A program made the position numbers and the translations under genes. Shown here one piece after another: positions 8,539-19,380 of a stretch of DNA of 64,000 nt. This DNA comes from Alcanivorax sp. S71-1-4 (GTDB taxonomy: Bacteria > Pseudomonadota > Gammaproteobacteria > Pseudomonadales > Alcanivoracaceae): NCBI RefSeq assembly GCF_009846755.1, contig NZ_AQOR01000011.1, positions 1 through 64,000 of the forward strand, given 5' to 3'. The notes beneath the pieces were generated by a model that was not told where the DNA came from, ran no database searches, and saw only the letters and a list, made by a program, of their open reading frames with translations. The stretch's first letter is position 1. Each line of letters begins with the position of its first letter.

Positions 8539-9027
8539 TTGTTTGATACCGGTATGCTGATCCACATTTCCTTTGCCGAGCAGTTGCTGACGTTCCGGGA
8601 CACCCACGGGCGTGTCCACGCCTATTCCGTATCGACCGCGGCCAATGGCCCGGGCGAACAGCAGGGCAGCGGCTGTACGCCACGCGGCCGGCATATCGTG
8701 CGTGCCCGCATTGGTGAGGGCGCGCCGCTGAACGCCGTGTTTGTCGGCCGCCGGCCGACGGGCGAAATCTGGACGCCGGCACTTGCTGCGGCGCATCCAC
8801 ACCGCGACTGGATTCTCACCCGTATCCTGTGGCTGTCCGGCTGTGAGCCGGGCGTCAACCGGCTGGGCCGCGTGGATTCCATGCGACGCTTCATTTATAT
8901 TCACGGCACGCCGGATACCGAGCCGATGGGCATGCCGCGTTCGCACGGCTGTGTGCGCATGCGCAATCAGGCGGTGCTGGATCTGTTTGACCGGGTGCCC
9001 GCAGGCTGCCCGGTCGTGCTTGAGTGA
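8539..9027 (+). CDS. L,D-transpeptidase (YkuD domain)
   Basis: The product of 162 residues, or 157 from ATG 8554, is a minimal YkuD domain. It has the catalytic pattern HGTPDTEPMG followed by SHGCVRM, with His and Cys in place. Such enzymes form 3-3 cross-links in peptidoglycan or attach lipoproteins to it. No signal peptide or LysM domain is seen, so its location is unclear. The TTG at 8539 or the ATG at 8554 could start it; neither has a strong ribosome-binding site. It lies 18 bp after psrA and 45 bp before nagZ, another peptidoglycan gene. Confidence 0.9.
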   Translation: MFDTGMLIHISFAEQLLTFRDTHGRVHAYSVSTAANGPGEQQGSGCTPRGRHIVRARIGEGAPLNAVFVGRRPTGEIWTPALAAAHPHRDWILTRILWLSGCEPGVNRLGRVDSMRRFIYIHGTPDTEPMGMPRSHGCVRMRNQAVLDLFDRVPAGCPVVLE

Positions 9028-9072
9028 CCGCGTGCCGGTCGTCCTTTCCCGTGTCAACGTTCAGGAAGCCCC

Positions 9073-10092
9073 ATGACCGCTCCCGTTGTGATGCTTGATA
9101 TTGCCGGTGCCGCGCTGGATGCCTCGGATCGCGAGTGCCTGGCGCACCCGGCGGTGGGTGGGCTGATCCTGTTTGCGCGCAATTTTGAAGATCGCGAGCA
9201 GCTGTGTGCGTTGACAGCGTCGATTCGTGCCGTGCGGCCGGACATCTTGATCGCAGTGGATCAGGAAGGCGGCCGGGTGCAACGCTTTCGGCGCGATTTT
9301 GTGCGTCTGCCGCCGATGGCGACACTGGGGCGTCGCTACGAGGCGGCCCCGGACACGGCGCTGGCCGAGGCGCGTTTGCTGGGCCGGCTGATGGCGGATG
9401 AGCTGGTGCGCTGCGATGTGGACATCAGTTTCGCGCCGGTGCTGGACCTGGATTACGGTGTCAGCAGCGTGATCGGTGACCGCAGCTTCCATCCGCACGC
9501 TGATACCCTGACCGCGCTGGCCAGCGCCTGGATCGACGGCATGGCCGAGGCGGGCATGGCGGCCACCGGCAAGCACTTTCCCGGCCATGGTTTTGTGACG
9601 GCCGATTCACACCTGGAACTGCCGTGCGATGAGCGTGACCTGGACACGATCCGGGCTGCGGACCTGAAGCCGTTCGCCGCACTGGCGCCCCGGCTGGCCG
9701 GCATCATGCCGGCGCATGTGGTGTACCCGGCGGTGGCGCCGGAGCCGGCCGGTTTCTCGCCGTTCTGGCTGCAACAGGTGCTACGCGGGGAGCTGGGTTT
9801 CCGTGGTGTGATTTTCAGTGATGACCTCACCATGCAGGGGGCTGCCGCCACCGGCGATTATGCGGCGCGGACCCATGCGGCACTCGCTGCCGGCTGCGAT
9901 ATGGTGCTGGTCTGTAACGACCGAGAGGCTGCCGGCCAGGTGGTGGATGCGGTCACCGCGTACGAGGAAGGCCGCGTGCGGGTGCCTGCCAGCGGGCTGC
10001 GTGCCCGTGCCACTGTCCCGATGCCGGCGGCACTCAAGGCACAGGCCGCGACGGTGGCGGCGTCCCTGTGCCGTGATGCAGAGGAGCTTTGA
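9073..10092 (+). CDS. nagZ: Beta-N-acetylhexosaminidase (cytosolic peptidoglycan recycling enzyme)
   Basis: The 339-residue glycoside hydrolase family 3 enzyme removes GlcNAc from GlcNAc-anhydroMurNAc peptides imported during wall recycling. Family 3 motifs are plain: AVDQEGGRVQRF, ATGKHFPGHG (catalytic His of NagZ) and FSDDLTMQGA (nucleophile Asp). Its product is the signal that induces AmpC in species with AmpR. The stop TGA overlaps the ATG of the MscS gene by one base (TGATG). Confidence 0.96.
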   Translation: MTAPVVMLDIAGAALDASDRECLAHPAVGGLILFARNFEDREQLCALTASIRAVRPDILIAVDQEGGRVQRFRRDFVRLPPMATLGRRYEAAPDTALAEARLLGRLMADELVRCDVDISFAPVLDLDYGVSSVIGDRSFHPHADTLTALASAWIDGMAEAGMAATGKHFPGHGFVTADSHLELPCDERDLDTIRAADLKPFAALAPRLAGIMPAHVVYPAVAPEPAGFSPFWLQQVLRGELGFRGVIFSDDLTMQGAAATGDYAARTHAALAAGCDMVLVCNDREAAGQVVDAVTAYEEGRVRVPASGLRARATVPMPAALKAQAATVAASLCRDAEEL

Positions 10093-11215
10093 TGAACGGT
10101 GATGAACTGGCGTTGCTGCTGGAACCTTCCACGGAAACCCGTATCTGGCTGACGCAGGTCTTTCTGGTGGTGCTGGCCACGGTCACGGTGAACTTCATTC
10201 TGATGCGGGTCATTGACCTGATCGAGCGTCTGGCGGGTAAAACGGAAAACCTGTGGGACGACGCATTGCTGGAAGCCGCGCGCGTGCCGATCCGGCTGGT
10301 GCTCTGGGTGGTGGGCATTTCCATCGCCATCGAGATCATGGAAGCCGCTGCGCCATCGGCGATCTTCGAGTATCTGCCCGAGGCGCGGCGGGTGGCGTTC
10401 GTGTTTATCCTGGCGCTGTTGTGCACGCGCATTATCCGCAACGTCGAGCAGAACGTGATTGATCCATCGCGGATGCGCAAACCGATGGACCAGACCACGG
10501 CAAAGGCGATCAGCAAGCTGTTGCGGCTGTCGGTGGTCATTACCGCCACGCTGGTGCTGATGCAGACACTGGGCTATTCCGTCTCCGGCGTACTGGCGTT
10601 TGGTGGCGTGGGCGGCATCGCCATCGGTTTCGCCGCCAAGGACCTGCTGGCCAATTTCTTTGGCGGCATGATGATCTACCTCGACAAGCCGTTTGTCGTG
10701 GGTGACTGGGTTCGCTCTCCGGACCGCCAGATTGAAGGCACGGTGGAGGACATCGGCTGGCGCCTGACGCGCATCCGCACTTTCGACAAGCGGCCACTGT
10801 ACATTCCGAATTCGATGTTCGCCTCGATTGTGGTGGAGAACCCGTCGCGCATGCTCAATCGCCGTATCAAGGAGACGCTTGGCATTCGCTATGAAGACTG
10901 GGACAAGATGGACGCCATCTGCCGCGACGTGCGCGAGATGCTCGAACAGCACGAGGAAATCGACACCCGGCAGACGCTGATGGTGAACTTCGACAGCTAC
11001 GGCGATTCCGCGTTGCAGTTCTTTATCTATACATTCACCAAGACCACCGAATGGGTGCGTTATCACCAGATCAAGCAGGATGTGCTGCTGAAGATCATGA
11101 CTATCGTGGATGGGCACGGGGCCGAGTTCGCATTCCCGACGCGGACGCTGCACCTGCAATCGGCGGTGGCACAGATGACCCCCGAACAGCATGACGCACC
11201 GGAGGAACGCCCCGC

Positions 11216-11219
<4 letters not shown>
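10092..11219 (+). CDS. MscS family mechanosensitive ion channel
   Basis: The 375-residue membrane protein has three to four N-terminal hydrophobic segments (about 16-36, 66-86, 100-118, 148-166). The pore helix GGVGGIAIGFAAKDLLANFFGG, rich in Gly and Ala, and the beta domain (LDKPFVVGDWV, RTFDKRPLYIPNSMFA) follow. Channels of this type release solutes during hypo-osmotic shock. It is longer than E. coli MscS (286) by an extra N-terminal region, closer to YbdG/YnaI-type members. ATG 10092 overlaps the nagZ stop, and the next gene overlaps its end by 4 bp. Confidence 0.93.
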
Positions 11220-12512
<1,293 letters not shown>

Positions 12513-12521
12513 GGCCGCAGC

Positions 12522-12956
12522 ATGTTGCAGATGCTGGTTGCGGTGGTGTTGTTCACGTTGCTGGCATTGCTGGTGGCGCCGCTGTGGTGGCGTCGTCGCC
12601 GTATCTCCGGCCTGCCCGGCGCGCATTATCTTGAACAGAAATGCCAGAGCCTCGCTGAAGAGGCCTGGCGTGACTTCCGTATTCGTGATGAACACTATGC
12701 TGCCCGCCGCACCGACCCGGATTACCTGGGGCGGCGGCTGGCAGAATTCACCCGGGTTTTCCGCCACATGATCGACAACGGTTACGACAACGAAGTGCGC
12801 CTGTGGCTGGTCGATCTGTGCGAGCGCGAAGGGCGTGAAGCGGCCGACCGCGTCATTCTGGCTCCCGTGCTGGCGTATGAATGCGCACCGGGACGGCACC
12901 CGCCGCCAGGGCTGGCATCGCAGGCGCTGCTCCATGCGCTGAGGCAGCTGGCATGA
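12522..12956 (+). CDS. Small single-pass membrane protein, unknown function
   Basis: I do not recognise this 144-residue protein. It has one strong N-terminal membrane segment (MLQMLVAVVLFTLLALLVAPLWW cut after a few residues by RRRR), so the rest should face the cytoplasm. The soluble part is charged and helical (YLEQKCQSLAEEAWRDF, RRTDPDYLGRRLAEF). It starts 9 bp after the MTIP gene and its stop overlaps the following flavoprotein gene by 4 bp, so it is surely expressed with them. Codon use matches its neighbours. Confidence 0.65.
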   Translation: MLQMLVAVVLFTLLALLVAPLWWRRRRISGLPGAHYLEQKCQSLAEEAWRDFRIRDEHYAARRTDPDYLGRRLAEFTRVFRHMIDNGYDNEVRLWLVDLCEREGREAADRVILAPVLAYECAPGRHPPPGLASQALLHALRQLA

Positions 12957-14131
12957 CCGCAACTGTCGATGTGGTGGTCATCGGTGCCGGTGCCGCGGGG
13001 TTGATGTGCGCCGCGACGGCGGGGTACCGGGGGCGCAGCGTGCGGGTGATCGATCACGCCAATATGCCGGGCAAGAAGATTCTCATGTCCGGTGGCGGGC
13101 GCTGCAACTTCACCAATCTGAATACCGCGCCACAGCATTTTCTGTCTGCCAACCCGTCGTTCTGTATTTCTGCGCTGAAGCGATATACCGCCCGTGATTT
13201 TTTCGAGCTGGTGGAGCGGCATGGTGTCGACTGGTGTGAAAAGGCACCGGGACAACTGTTCTGCACGGACAGCAGCCGCCCGATACTGGACCTGTTGCTG
13301 ACCGAGTGCGAGTGGGCGGGCGTGGATATCCATCTCAAGACCGCAGTGCAGCGCATCAACCCGCAGGGCGATGGCTTTGAACTGGAGACCAGCGGCGGGC
13401 GCGTGCAGTGTGCCTCGGTGGTGATCGCCTCTGGCGGCCTGTCGATCCCCACCCTGGGCGCAAGCGGTTTCGGTTATCGCATTGCCGAGCAGTTCGGCCT
13501 GCCGGTGTTGCCGACGCGTGCCGGGCTGGTGCCCTTCACTTTGCAGCCGGATCTCAAGGCACGGTTGGCGCCGTTGTCGGGGATCAGTTGCCCGGTGAGT
13601 GTGCGTTGCGGTGACCAGTGTTTCAGCGAACCCATGCTGATCACCCATCGTGGCCTGAGCGGGCCGGCCATGTTGCAGATTTCCAGTTACTGGCAGCCCG
13701 GTGACACGCTGCATGTGGATCTGCTGCCCCGGCAGGCCGCATCGCCCTGGCGCGCATTGCGTGAGCGCAGGCCCTCCAGCACTGTGGCGCAGCACCTGAA
13801 TGACCTGCTGCCACGCCGGCTGGCGCATGCCCTCAGCGAGTGGCACGGCTGGCAGCAGCCGCTGCAATCCTTCAGCAATGCGGCGCTGGATGAACTGGAT
13901 GCGCAACTGCGCGACTGGCAGGTGAAACCCGGTGGGACAGAAGGCTACCGCACGGCAGAAGTCACCCTGGGCGGGGTGGATACGCGCGTCATTTCCTCGC
14001 GGACGTTTGCCGCCAACGAGGTGCCGGGGCTGTTCTTCATCGGTGAGGTGCTGGACATGACCGGGCAGCTTGGCGGGCACAATTTCCAGTGGGCCTGGTC
14101 ATCGGGCTACTGCGCCGGTCAGTTTGTCTAG
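12953..14131 (+). CDS. BaiN/RdsA (YhiN/HI0933) family NAD(P)/FAD-dependent oxidoreductase
   Basis: The 392-residue flavoprotein starts at ATG 12953, overlapping the previous stop (ATGA). The dinucleotide motif VVVIGAGAAGLMCAATAG opens it, followed by GKKILMSGGGRCNFTN, characteristic of the HI0933 family, and it closes with GEVLDMTGQLGGHNFQWAWSSG. The family reduces a range of substrates and its physiological role in proteobacteria is not settled. Annotation as a specific reductase would go beyond the evidence. Confidence 0.88.
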   Translation: MTATVDVVVIGAGAAGLMCAATAGYRGRSVRVIDHANMPGKKILMSGGGRCNFTNLNTAPQHFLSANPSFCISALKRYTARDFFELVERHGVDWCEKAPGQLFCTDSSRPILDLLLTECEWAGVDIHLKTAVQRINPQGDGFELETSGGRVQCASVVIASGGLSIPTLGASGFGYRIAEQFGLPVLPTRAGLVPFTLQPDLKARLAPLSGISCPVSVRCGDQCFSEPMLITHRGLSGPAMLQISSYWQPGDTLHVDLLPRQAASPWRALRERRPSSTVAQHLNDLLPRRLAHALSEWHGWQQPLQSFSNAALDELDAQLRDWQVKPGGTEGYRTAEVTLGGVDTRVISSRTFAANEVPGLFFIGEVLDMTGQLGGHNFQWAWSSGYCAGQFV

Positions 14132-14189
14132 GGCCTGTTCACACTGAATCCATCGGCCCTGCTGGCCCTGTCAAGCGGCGTGCTTCGCG

Positions 14190-14873
14190 TTATCGGGCAA
14201 CGCGGATCAGGACACCCAGACGGGGGCTGTCCAGATAATGCAGTTCACTTTCCCCCAGCCGCCGGCTTTCCCGCATCGGGCTGAAATAGCGCTGCCCGTC
14301 ATGGGTGGTGCCGGCCAGCCACAGGTCGGTATCCACCTGCAGTGAACGCGACAGGCTCAGCTGCAGGGTGCCCTGCAACTCCGATGCCGGCGCGGCGGGT
14401 TGTGCGCTGTCCACCGGCTCGCCGATGCGCAGGGCCGGGGGCGCGGCGATCTGTTCACCCCCTTCCAGATAGACAGGTATTGCGGGCGCACCGTCGTCCA
14501 GGGGCTGCCGCCAGCGCTGGTGGAACAGTACACGGTACTTGCCGCTCTGCGTCATGCGCTGTCCCATGTCGGTGAGTGTCAGTGCATCGGTGCCGGCCTG
14601 CCAGGCGCCGTTGCGGATGCCGTCTATGGTGGCCTCATGAAGCGCGGGGTGGGCCTGGTCTGGCAGGCGTGGCCCATCGGTGACGCCCAGGGCCACGGCG
14701 TCAGCGGCGTAGTCAGGGTAGGGCAGTTCCCGGCTGGATTCGCCAGGGGTGGTGCTGGTGTGAGCGATGATCATCACTTCGACCTGGTACCAGCCGGCGA
14801 ATGCCTGTGCACTGAGGCACAGTGCAAGCACGGCCAGCGCCAGCCGCCGCAGCGGTGTAGCGCGGAAGTTCAT
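14190..14873 (-). CDS. CsiV-like exported protein
   Basis: The 227-residue protein has a clear signal peptide (LRRLALAVLALCLSAQAFA, cleavage before GWYQVEV). The start WYQVEVMIIAHT, the FHQRWRQPL stretch and the closing LDSPRLGVLIRV are typical of the CsiV family, which in Vibrio binds peptidoglycan and activates penicillin-binding proteins for D-amino-acid tolerance. The family also commonly sits directly downstream of mfd, as here (27 bp after mfd ends). Role is inferred from the family. Confidence 0.8.
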   Translation of the reverse strand: MNFRATPLRRLALAVLALCLSAQAFAGWYQVEVMIIAHTSTTPGESSRELPYPDYAADAVALGVTDGPRLPDQAHPALHEATIDGIRNGAWQAGTDALTLTDMGQRMTQSGKYRVLFHQRWRQPLDDGAPAIPVYLEGGEQIAAPPALRIGEPVDSAQPAAPASELQGTLQLSLSRSLQVDTDLWLAGTTHDGQRYFSPMRESRRLGESELHYLDSPRLGVLIRVAR

Positions 14874-14900
14874 GGTGTTCCCCCAAAAAATGTCTGCGGT

Positions 14901-17900
14901 TCAGGCCAGCTTGTCGAGCAGGGCTTCCACTTCCGCGAACCGTTCTTCGCCGGTTTCTGCGTCAACGCTGAAGCGCAGGGCGCTGGCACCTTGTAATTTA
15001 TAACGATTAGGCCCGGATTGGACCAGCTTGACCAGCCTCAGTGGATCAATGGCAGTCCGTTCTGAGAACTCGAGCCGGCCCTGTTCGGCGCCGGCATCAA
15101 TGCGGCTGATGCCCAGCGCCTGGGCGCGTTGGCGCAGGGCGGTGACACGGAACAGATTTTTCACCTGCGGTGGCAGCAGGCCGAAGCGGTCGATCATCTC
15201 CACTTTCAGTTCATCCAGCTGTTCGCCGGTGTCGCAACTGGCGATGCGCTTGTACAGCGTCAGGCGGCTGAATACATCGGGCAGGTAGTCGTCGGGGATC
15301 AGTGCCGGCACGCGCAGATTGATCTCCGGGCCGCCGGAGAGCGGTTTGCGGGTGTCCGGTTGTTCGCCGCGTTTGAGGGCTTCCACCGCCTGTTCGAGCA
15401 TTTCCATGTACAGCGAAAAGCCGATGGATTCGATGTGGCCATGTTGTTCTTCGCCGAGCAGTTCGCCGGCGCCGCGAATTTCCAGGTCGTGACTGGCGAG
15501 CATGAAGCCGGCGCCGAGATCAGAGGCCTGCTCAATGGCTTCCAGCCGTTTCACCGCGTCTTTGGTCATGGCTTTCGGTGGCGGGGTCAGCAGGAACGCG
15601 TAGGCCTGGTGGTGTGAGCGGCCAACGCGGCCTCGCAACTGGTGCAACTGTGCCAGACCGAACTTGTCGGCGCGCTCGATGATGATGGTGTTGGCCGACG
15701 GAACGTCGATGCCGGTTTCAATAATGGTGGTGCACAGCAGCACGTTGAAACGCCGGTGGTAGAAATCCGACATCACCTGTTCCAGATCACGCTCACGCAT
15801 CTGGCCATGGGCAATGCCGATGCGGGCATCCGGCACCAGTTCCCGCAGTGCCTCGGCGGTGCGTGCCATGCTGTCGATATCGTTGTGCAGGTAGTAAAGC
15901 TGGCCGCCGCGCAGCAGCTCGCGCAGGATCGCTTCCTTGATGGCGGTGTCGTTCTTCTGCTGCACGAAGGTTTTCACCGACAACCGTTTTTCCGGCGGTG
16001 TGGCGATGATGGAGATGTCACGCATGCCGGACATGGCCATGTTCAGTGTGCGCGGGATCGGCGTTGCGGTCAGGGTGAGGATGTCGGCTTCCGCCCGCAT
16101 CTCTTTCAGGCGTTCCTTGTGGCGCACACCGAAGCGGTGTTCCTCGTCGACCACCACCAGCCCCAGGTCACGAAACTGTACGCTTTCCTGCAGCAGCTGA
16201 TGTGTGCCGACGACGATGTCCACTTTGCCGGCCTTCAGGCGTGCCAGCACATCGGTCTTTTCTTTCTGGCTGCGGAAGCGGCTCAGCACTTCGATGGTCA
16301 CGGGCCAGTCGGCAAAACGGTCGGAGAAGGATTCGAAATGCTGCTGGGCCAGCAGGGTGGTCGGCACCAGCACGGCCACCTGGGTATTGTTCTGTACTGC
16401 CACAAAGGTGGCACGCATGGCGACTTCGGTCTTGCCGAAACCGACGTCGCCACACCCCAGCCGGTCCATCGGCTTGTTGGCCTGCAAATCGCGCAGCACG
16501 GCGGCGATGGCGGCCTGCTGGTCAGCGGTTTCCTCGAACGGGAAGCCGCTGGCAAAGCGCGCGTAGTCGTCTTCCGGTAACTGGAAGGCGCGGCCCTGGC
16601 GTGCTTCGCGGCGGGCATAGGTATTGAGCAGTTCGGCCGCGACATCGTGGATTTTTTCGGCCGCTTTCTGCCGTGCACGCTGCCACTGGTCCGAGCCGAG
16701 CCGGGTCAAGGGGGCGTGCTCGGGATCACCGCCGCCGTAGCGGCTGATCAGGTGCAGTGACGATACTGGCAGATAGATTTTGTCGCCGCCGGCGTATTCC
16801 AGCAGCAGGAATTCATGCTGCTGGCCATCGACGGTCATGTGCGTCAGGCCCTGGTAACGGCCCACGCCGTGATCGATATGCACCACCGGTGAGCCGGGCA
16901 CCAGCTCGCCGAGCGAACGGAACGCCTGATCGGCGGAGGTCTCCTGGCCACTCTTGCGGCGTCGGCGCTGCATGATGCGCTCGCCGTAGAGCTGGCTCTC
17001 GGCGATCACCAGCACGCCGTGTTGCGGCGCCCAGAAACCCTGTTCCAGTTCGCCCACGGTGAGTTGCCAGTCGTCCTGGCTGGCCAGAAACGCCTGCCAG
17101 CCATCGACCAGCGTCGGCTGGATGCCCTGTTTCTGCATCAGTTCCAGCAAGGCTTCGCGGCGGCCGGCGGTCTCCGCGCACACCAGCACACGCAACGGCG
17201 CATGCTCCACCACCAGCGTCTGCAGGGGCGCGAACGGATTGCCGCTGCGTTGTGGCGCGGCAGGGGGCAGGGCGCGGAAATCGAACGGCACGCCCTTGTC
17301 ACTCTTTTCATTACTCTCCTGCATGCCGGGCTGCACGCGCGCGCGCGGGTGCTGGCGCAGATGACGGTTCAGTTCTTCCACCGGCAGGAACAATTCTGCC
17401 GGGGACAGGATCGGCCGGCGGATATCGTGGCGGCGGTCCTCGAAACGTTCGCCGACGTCATGCCAGAAATGACTGGCCGCGTCTTCGGTGCCGGCCAGTT
17501 GCACGAGATGCACGTCGTCGGGCAGATAGTCGAACAGGCTGGCGAGTTGGTCGAAGAACAGCGGCAGATAATATTCCAGCCCGGGGCTGGCCATGCCATC
17601 GGAGACATCGGTGTACAGGCTGCATTGGCGATGATCGACGTCGAAACGTTCGCGGAACCGGTTGCGGAAGCGGCTGATGCCGTCGCCGCTGAGCGAAAAT
17701 TCTGCCGCCGGCAGCAGGGCGATTTCCTGGACCTGGCCGGTGGAACGCTGGGTGTCCGGGTCGAACAGTCGCAGGGAGTCGATGTCTTCATCGAACAGCT
17801 CAATGCGGAACGGCTGCTCCGCGCCCATCGGGAAGATATCCATGATGGCGCCGCGCACCGCGAACTCACCGTGTTCATAGACGTTGTCGCGCTGGCGGTA

Positions 17901-18362
17901 GCCGCTGGCCACCAGTTGTCGCCGGGTGATGTCCATGTCGAAGCGTTCGCCGACACGGAGCTGGAAACTGTTGCCGTTGATGTGCGACAGCGGCGCCAGC
18001 CGCTGCATCAGGGTGTTCACGGGTGCAATCAGCAGGCCGCGCCGCGTGTGCGGCAGCCGGTGCAGGACTTCGATGCGCTCGCTGATGATGTCCTGGTGCG
18101 GTGAGAACAGGTCGTAGGGCAGTGTTTCCCAGTCCGGGAACAGCAGTACCGGCGTGTCGTCCTGGCCGGCCAGATAAAAGCCCAGGCTGTCGGCCAGTTG
18201 CTGCGCCTGGCTGGAGTTCGGCGTGACCACCAGCAGCAGGTGCGGCGTGCGCGCCGCCACTTCGGCCAGCACCACGGCCAGGCTGCCGGCGTCCAGCCCG
18301 CGCCAGTCGCGGAAATGTTCCGCGCCGGTGGGAAACAGCGAGTTCGCGGGCAGTAGCGTCAT
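14901..18362 (-). CDS. mfd: Transcription-repair coupling factor
   Basis: The 1153-residue Mfd translocase removes stalled RNA polymerase and recruits UvrA. Start MTLLPANSLFPTG at ATG 18362 gives the family length; a frame reaching 19208 is an antisense extension through tesB. Seen in order: UvrB-like N-terminal module (LFPDWETLPYD, SERIEVLH), RNA polymerase-interaction domain (PVVHIDHGVGRYQGL), translocase motifs GCGDVGFGKTEVAMRA (Walker A), VVDEEHRFGVRHKE (DEEH box), TLTATPIPRTLN and QLRGRVGRS, and the C-terminal TRCF domain. Confidence 0.98.
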   Translation of the reverse strand: MTLLPANSLFPTGAEHFRDWRGLDAGSLAVVLAEVAARTPHLLLVVTPNSSQAQQLADSLGFYLAGQDDTPVLLFPDWETLPYDLFSPHQDIISERIEVLHRLPHTRRGLLIAPVNTLMQRLAPLSHINGNSFQLRVGERFDMDITRRQLVASGYRQRDNVYEHGEFAVRGAIMDIFPMGAEQPFRIELFDEDIDSLRLFDPDTQRSTGQVQEIALLPAAEFSLSGDGISRFRNRFRERFDVDHRQCSLYTDVSDGMASPGLEYYLPLFFDQLASLFDYLPDDVHLVQLAGTEDAASHFWHDVGERFEDRRHDIRRPILSPAELFLPVEELNRHLRQHPRARVQPGMQESNEKSDKGVPFDFRALPPAAPQRSGNPFAPLQTLVVEHAPLRVLVCAETAGRREALLELMQKQGIQPTLVDGWQAFLASQDDWQLTVGELEQGFWAPQHGVLVIAESQLYGERIMQRRRRKSGQETSADQAFRSLGELVPGSPVVHIDHGVGRYQGLTHMTVDGQQHEFLLLEYAGGDKIYLPVSSLHLISRYGGGDPEHAPLTRLGSDQWQRARQKAAEKIHDVAAELLNTYARREARQGRAFQLPEDDYARFASGFPFEETADQQAAIAAVLRDLQANKPMDRLGCGDVGFGKTEVAMRATFVAVQNNTQVAVLVPTTLLAQQHFESFSDRFADWPVTIEVLSRFRSQKEKTDVLARLKAGKVDIVVGTHQLLQESVQFRDLGLVVVDEEHRFGVRHKERLKEMRAEADILTLTATPIPRTLNMAMSGMRDISIIATPPEKRLSVKTFVQQKNDTAIKEAILRELLRGGQLYYLHNDIDSMARTAEALRELVPDARIGIAHGQMRERDLEQVMSDFYHRRFNVLLCTTIIETGIDVPSANTIIIERADKFGLAQLHQLRGRVGRSHHQAYAFLLTPPPKAMTKDAVKRLEAIEQASDLGAGFMLASHDLEIRGAGELLGEEQHGHIESIGFSLYMEMLEQAVEALKRGEQPDTRKPLSGGPEINLRVPALIPDDYLPDVFSRLTLYKRIASCDTGEQLDELKVEMIDRFGLLPPQVKNLFRVTALRQRAQALGISRIDAGAEQGRLEFSERTAIDPLRLVKLVQSGPNRYKLQGASALRFSVDAETGEERFAEVEALLDKLA

Positions 18363-18497
18363 GGCCTGGTCGTCTTCGGCTTTTCGGGCGCAGCATTGTA
18401 GCGGTGCACTGGCTGGTCTGCGAGCGCGAAACCCGTGATTGGCGGCTGGCGCCGGCCCGCTGCTATCATCGCCGCATCCTATCCCCCAGGGCCTGAC

Positions 18498-19376
18498 ATG
18501 ATGAAAGAAGTGGTCAACGATCTGCTTGAGGTCATCCGCCTTGAGCAACTGGAACAGAACCTGTTTCGTGGCGCCAGCCGTAACACCCGCCAGCGGGGCA
18601 TCTTTGGTGGCCTGGTGGCTGGCCAGGCGCTGATGGCCGCAGGACGCACGGTGGATGCCGAGCGTCCTGCGCACTCCCTGCATGCCTATTTCCTGCGCCC
18701 CGGTGACTACAGCGTGCCAATCATCTATGACGTCGATCGCATCCGCGACGGCAACAGTTTCGCGACCCGCCGGGTCACCGCGATCCAGCACGGGCGGCCG
18801 ATCTTCTGCCTGGAGGCCTCGTTCCAGGTCGAGGAGGAGGGGATTGAGCACCAGACTGATCTGCCCGATGTCCCCATGCCGGACGAACTGGAGGATGACG
18901 AGACACTGCGCGAACGCCTCGTGGACAAGGTGCCGGAAAGTGTGCGTGAAGCCTTCATGCAGCCGCGCCCGGTGGAGTTCCGTCCAGTCAACCCGTCGAA
19001 TGCCTTTGATACCTCGCCGCAGGCGCCGGTCCGACGCACCTGGTTCCGTATCCCCGGTGATTTCGAGGTGGATGTGGCCACGCACCGGGCGCTGCTGGCG
19101 TACTGCTCGGATTACGGCCTGCTTGGCACGGCGATGCTGCCGCACGGGGTCAGCTTCTTCCAGCCGAATGTGATGTCGGCCAGCATTGATCATGCCATGT
19201 GGTTCCACCGGCCGTTCAAGGTCAACGAATGGCTGCTGTACGACATGGACAGCCCGTCGGCCTCGGGTGCCCGGGGGTTCAACCGGGGCTCAATCTACCG
19301 CGCCGACGGCGTGCTGGTGGCCAGTGTGGCGCAGGAAGGGCTGATCCGCGTCAATCCGCCGTCGTCGCCGCTCTGA
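18498..19376 (+). CDS. tesB: Acyl-CoA thioesterase II
   Basis: This 292-residue double-hotdog thioesterase hydrolyses medium- and long-chain acyl-CoA. Motifs: RGIFGGLVAGQALMAA near residue 33, LHAYFLRPGD, SASIDHAMWFHRPF (catalytic Asp) and the C-terminal GLIRV. The start is ATG 18498 or 18501 in GACATGATGAAAG. It is divergent from mfd and lies 4 bp before the UDG-like gene. With psrA and the lipase in the same window it fits fatty-acid turnover, although no PsrA site was seen in front of it. Confidence 0.95.
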   Translation: MMKEVVNDLLEVIRLEQLEQNLFRGASRNTRQRGIFGGLVAGQALMAAGRTVDAERPAHSLHAYFLRPGDYSVPIIYDVDRIRDGNSFATRRVTAIQHGRPIFCLEASFQVEEEGIEHQTDLPDVPMPDELEDDETLRERLVDKVPESVREAFMQPRPVEFRPVNPSNAFDTSPQAPVRRTWFRIPGDFEVDVATHRALLAYCSDYGLLGTAMLPHGVSFFQPNVMSASIDHAMWFHRPFKVNEWLLYDMDSPSASGARGFNRGSIYRADGVLVASVAQEGLIRVNPPSSPL

Positions 19377-19380
19377 GACG

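Noticed and set aside
14901..19208. A 1435-codon minus-strand frame covering mfd and beyond
   Set aside because: The first 282 codons run antisense through tesB and the control region; Mfd family start MTLLPANSLFPTG at 18362 gives the normal length.
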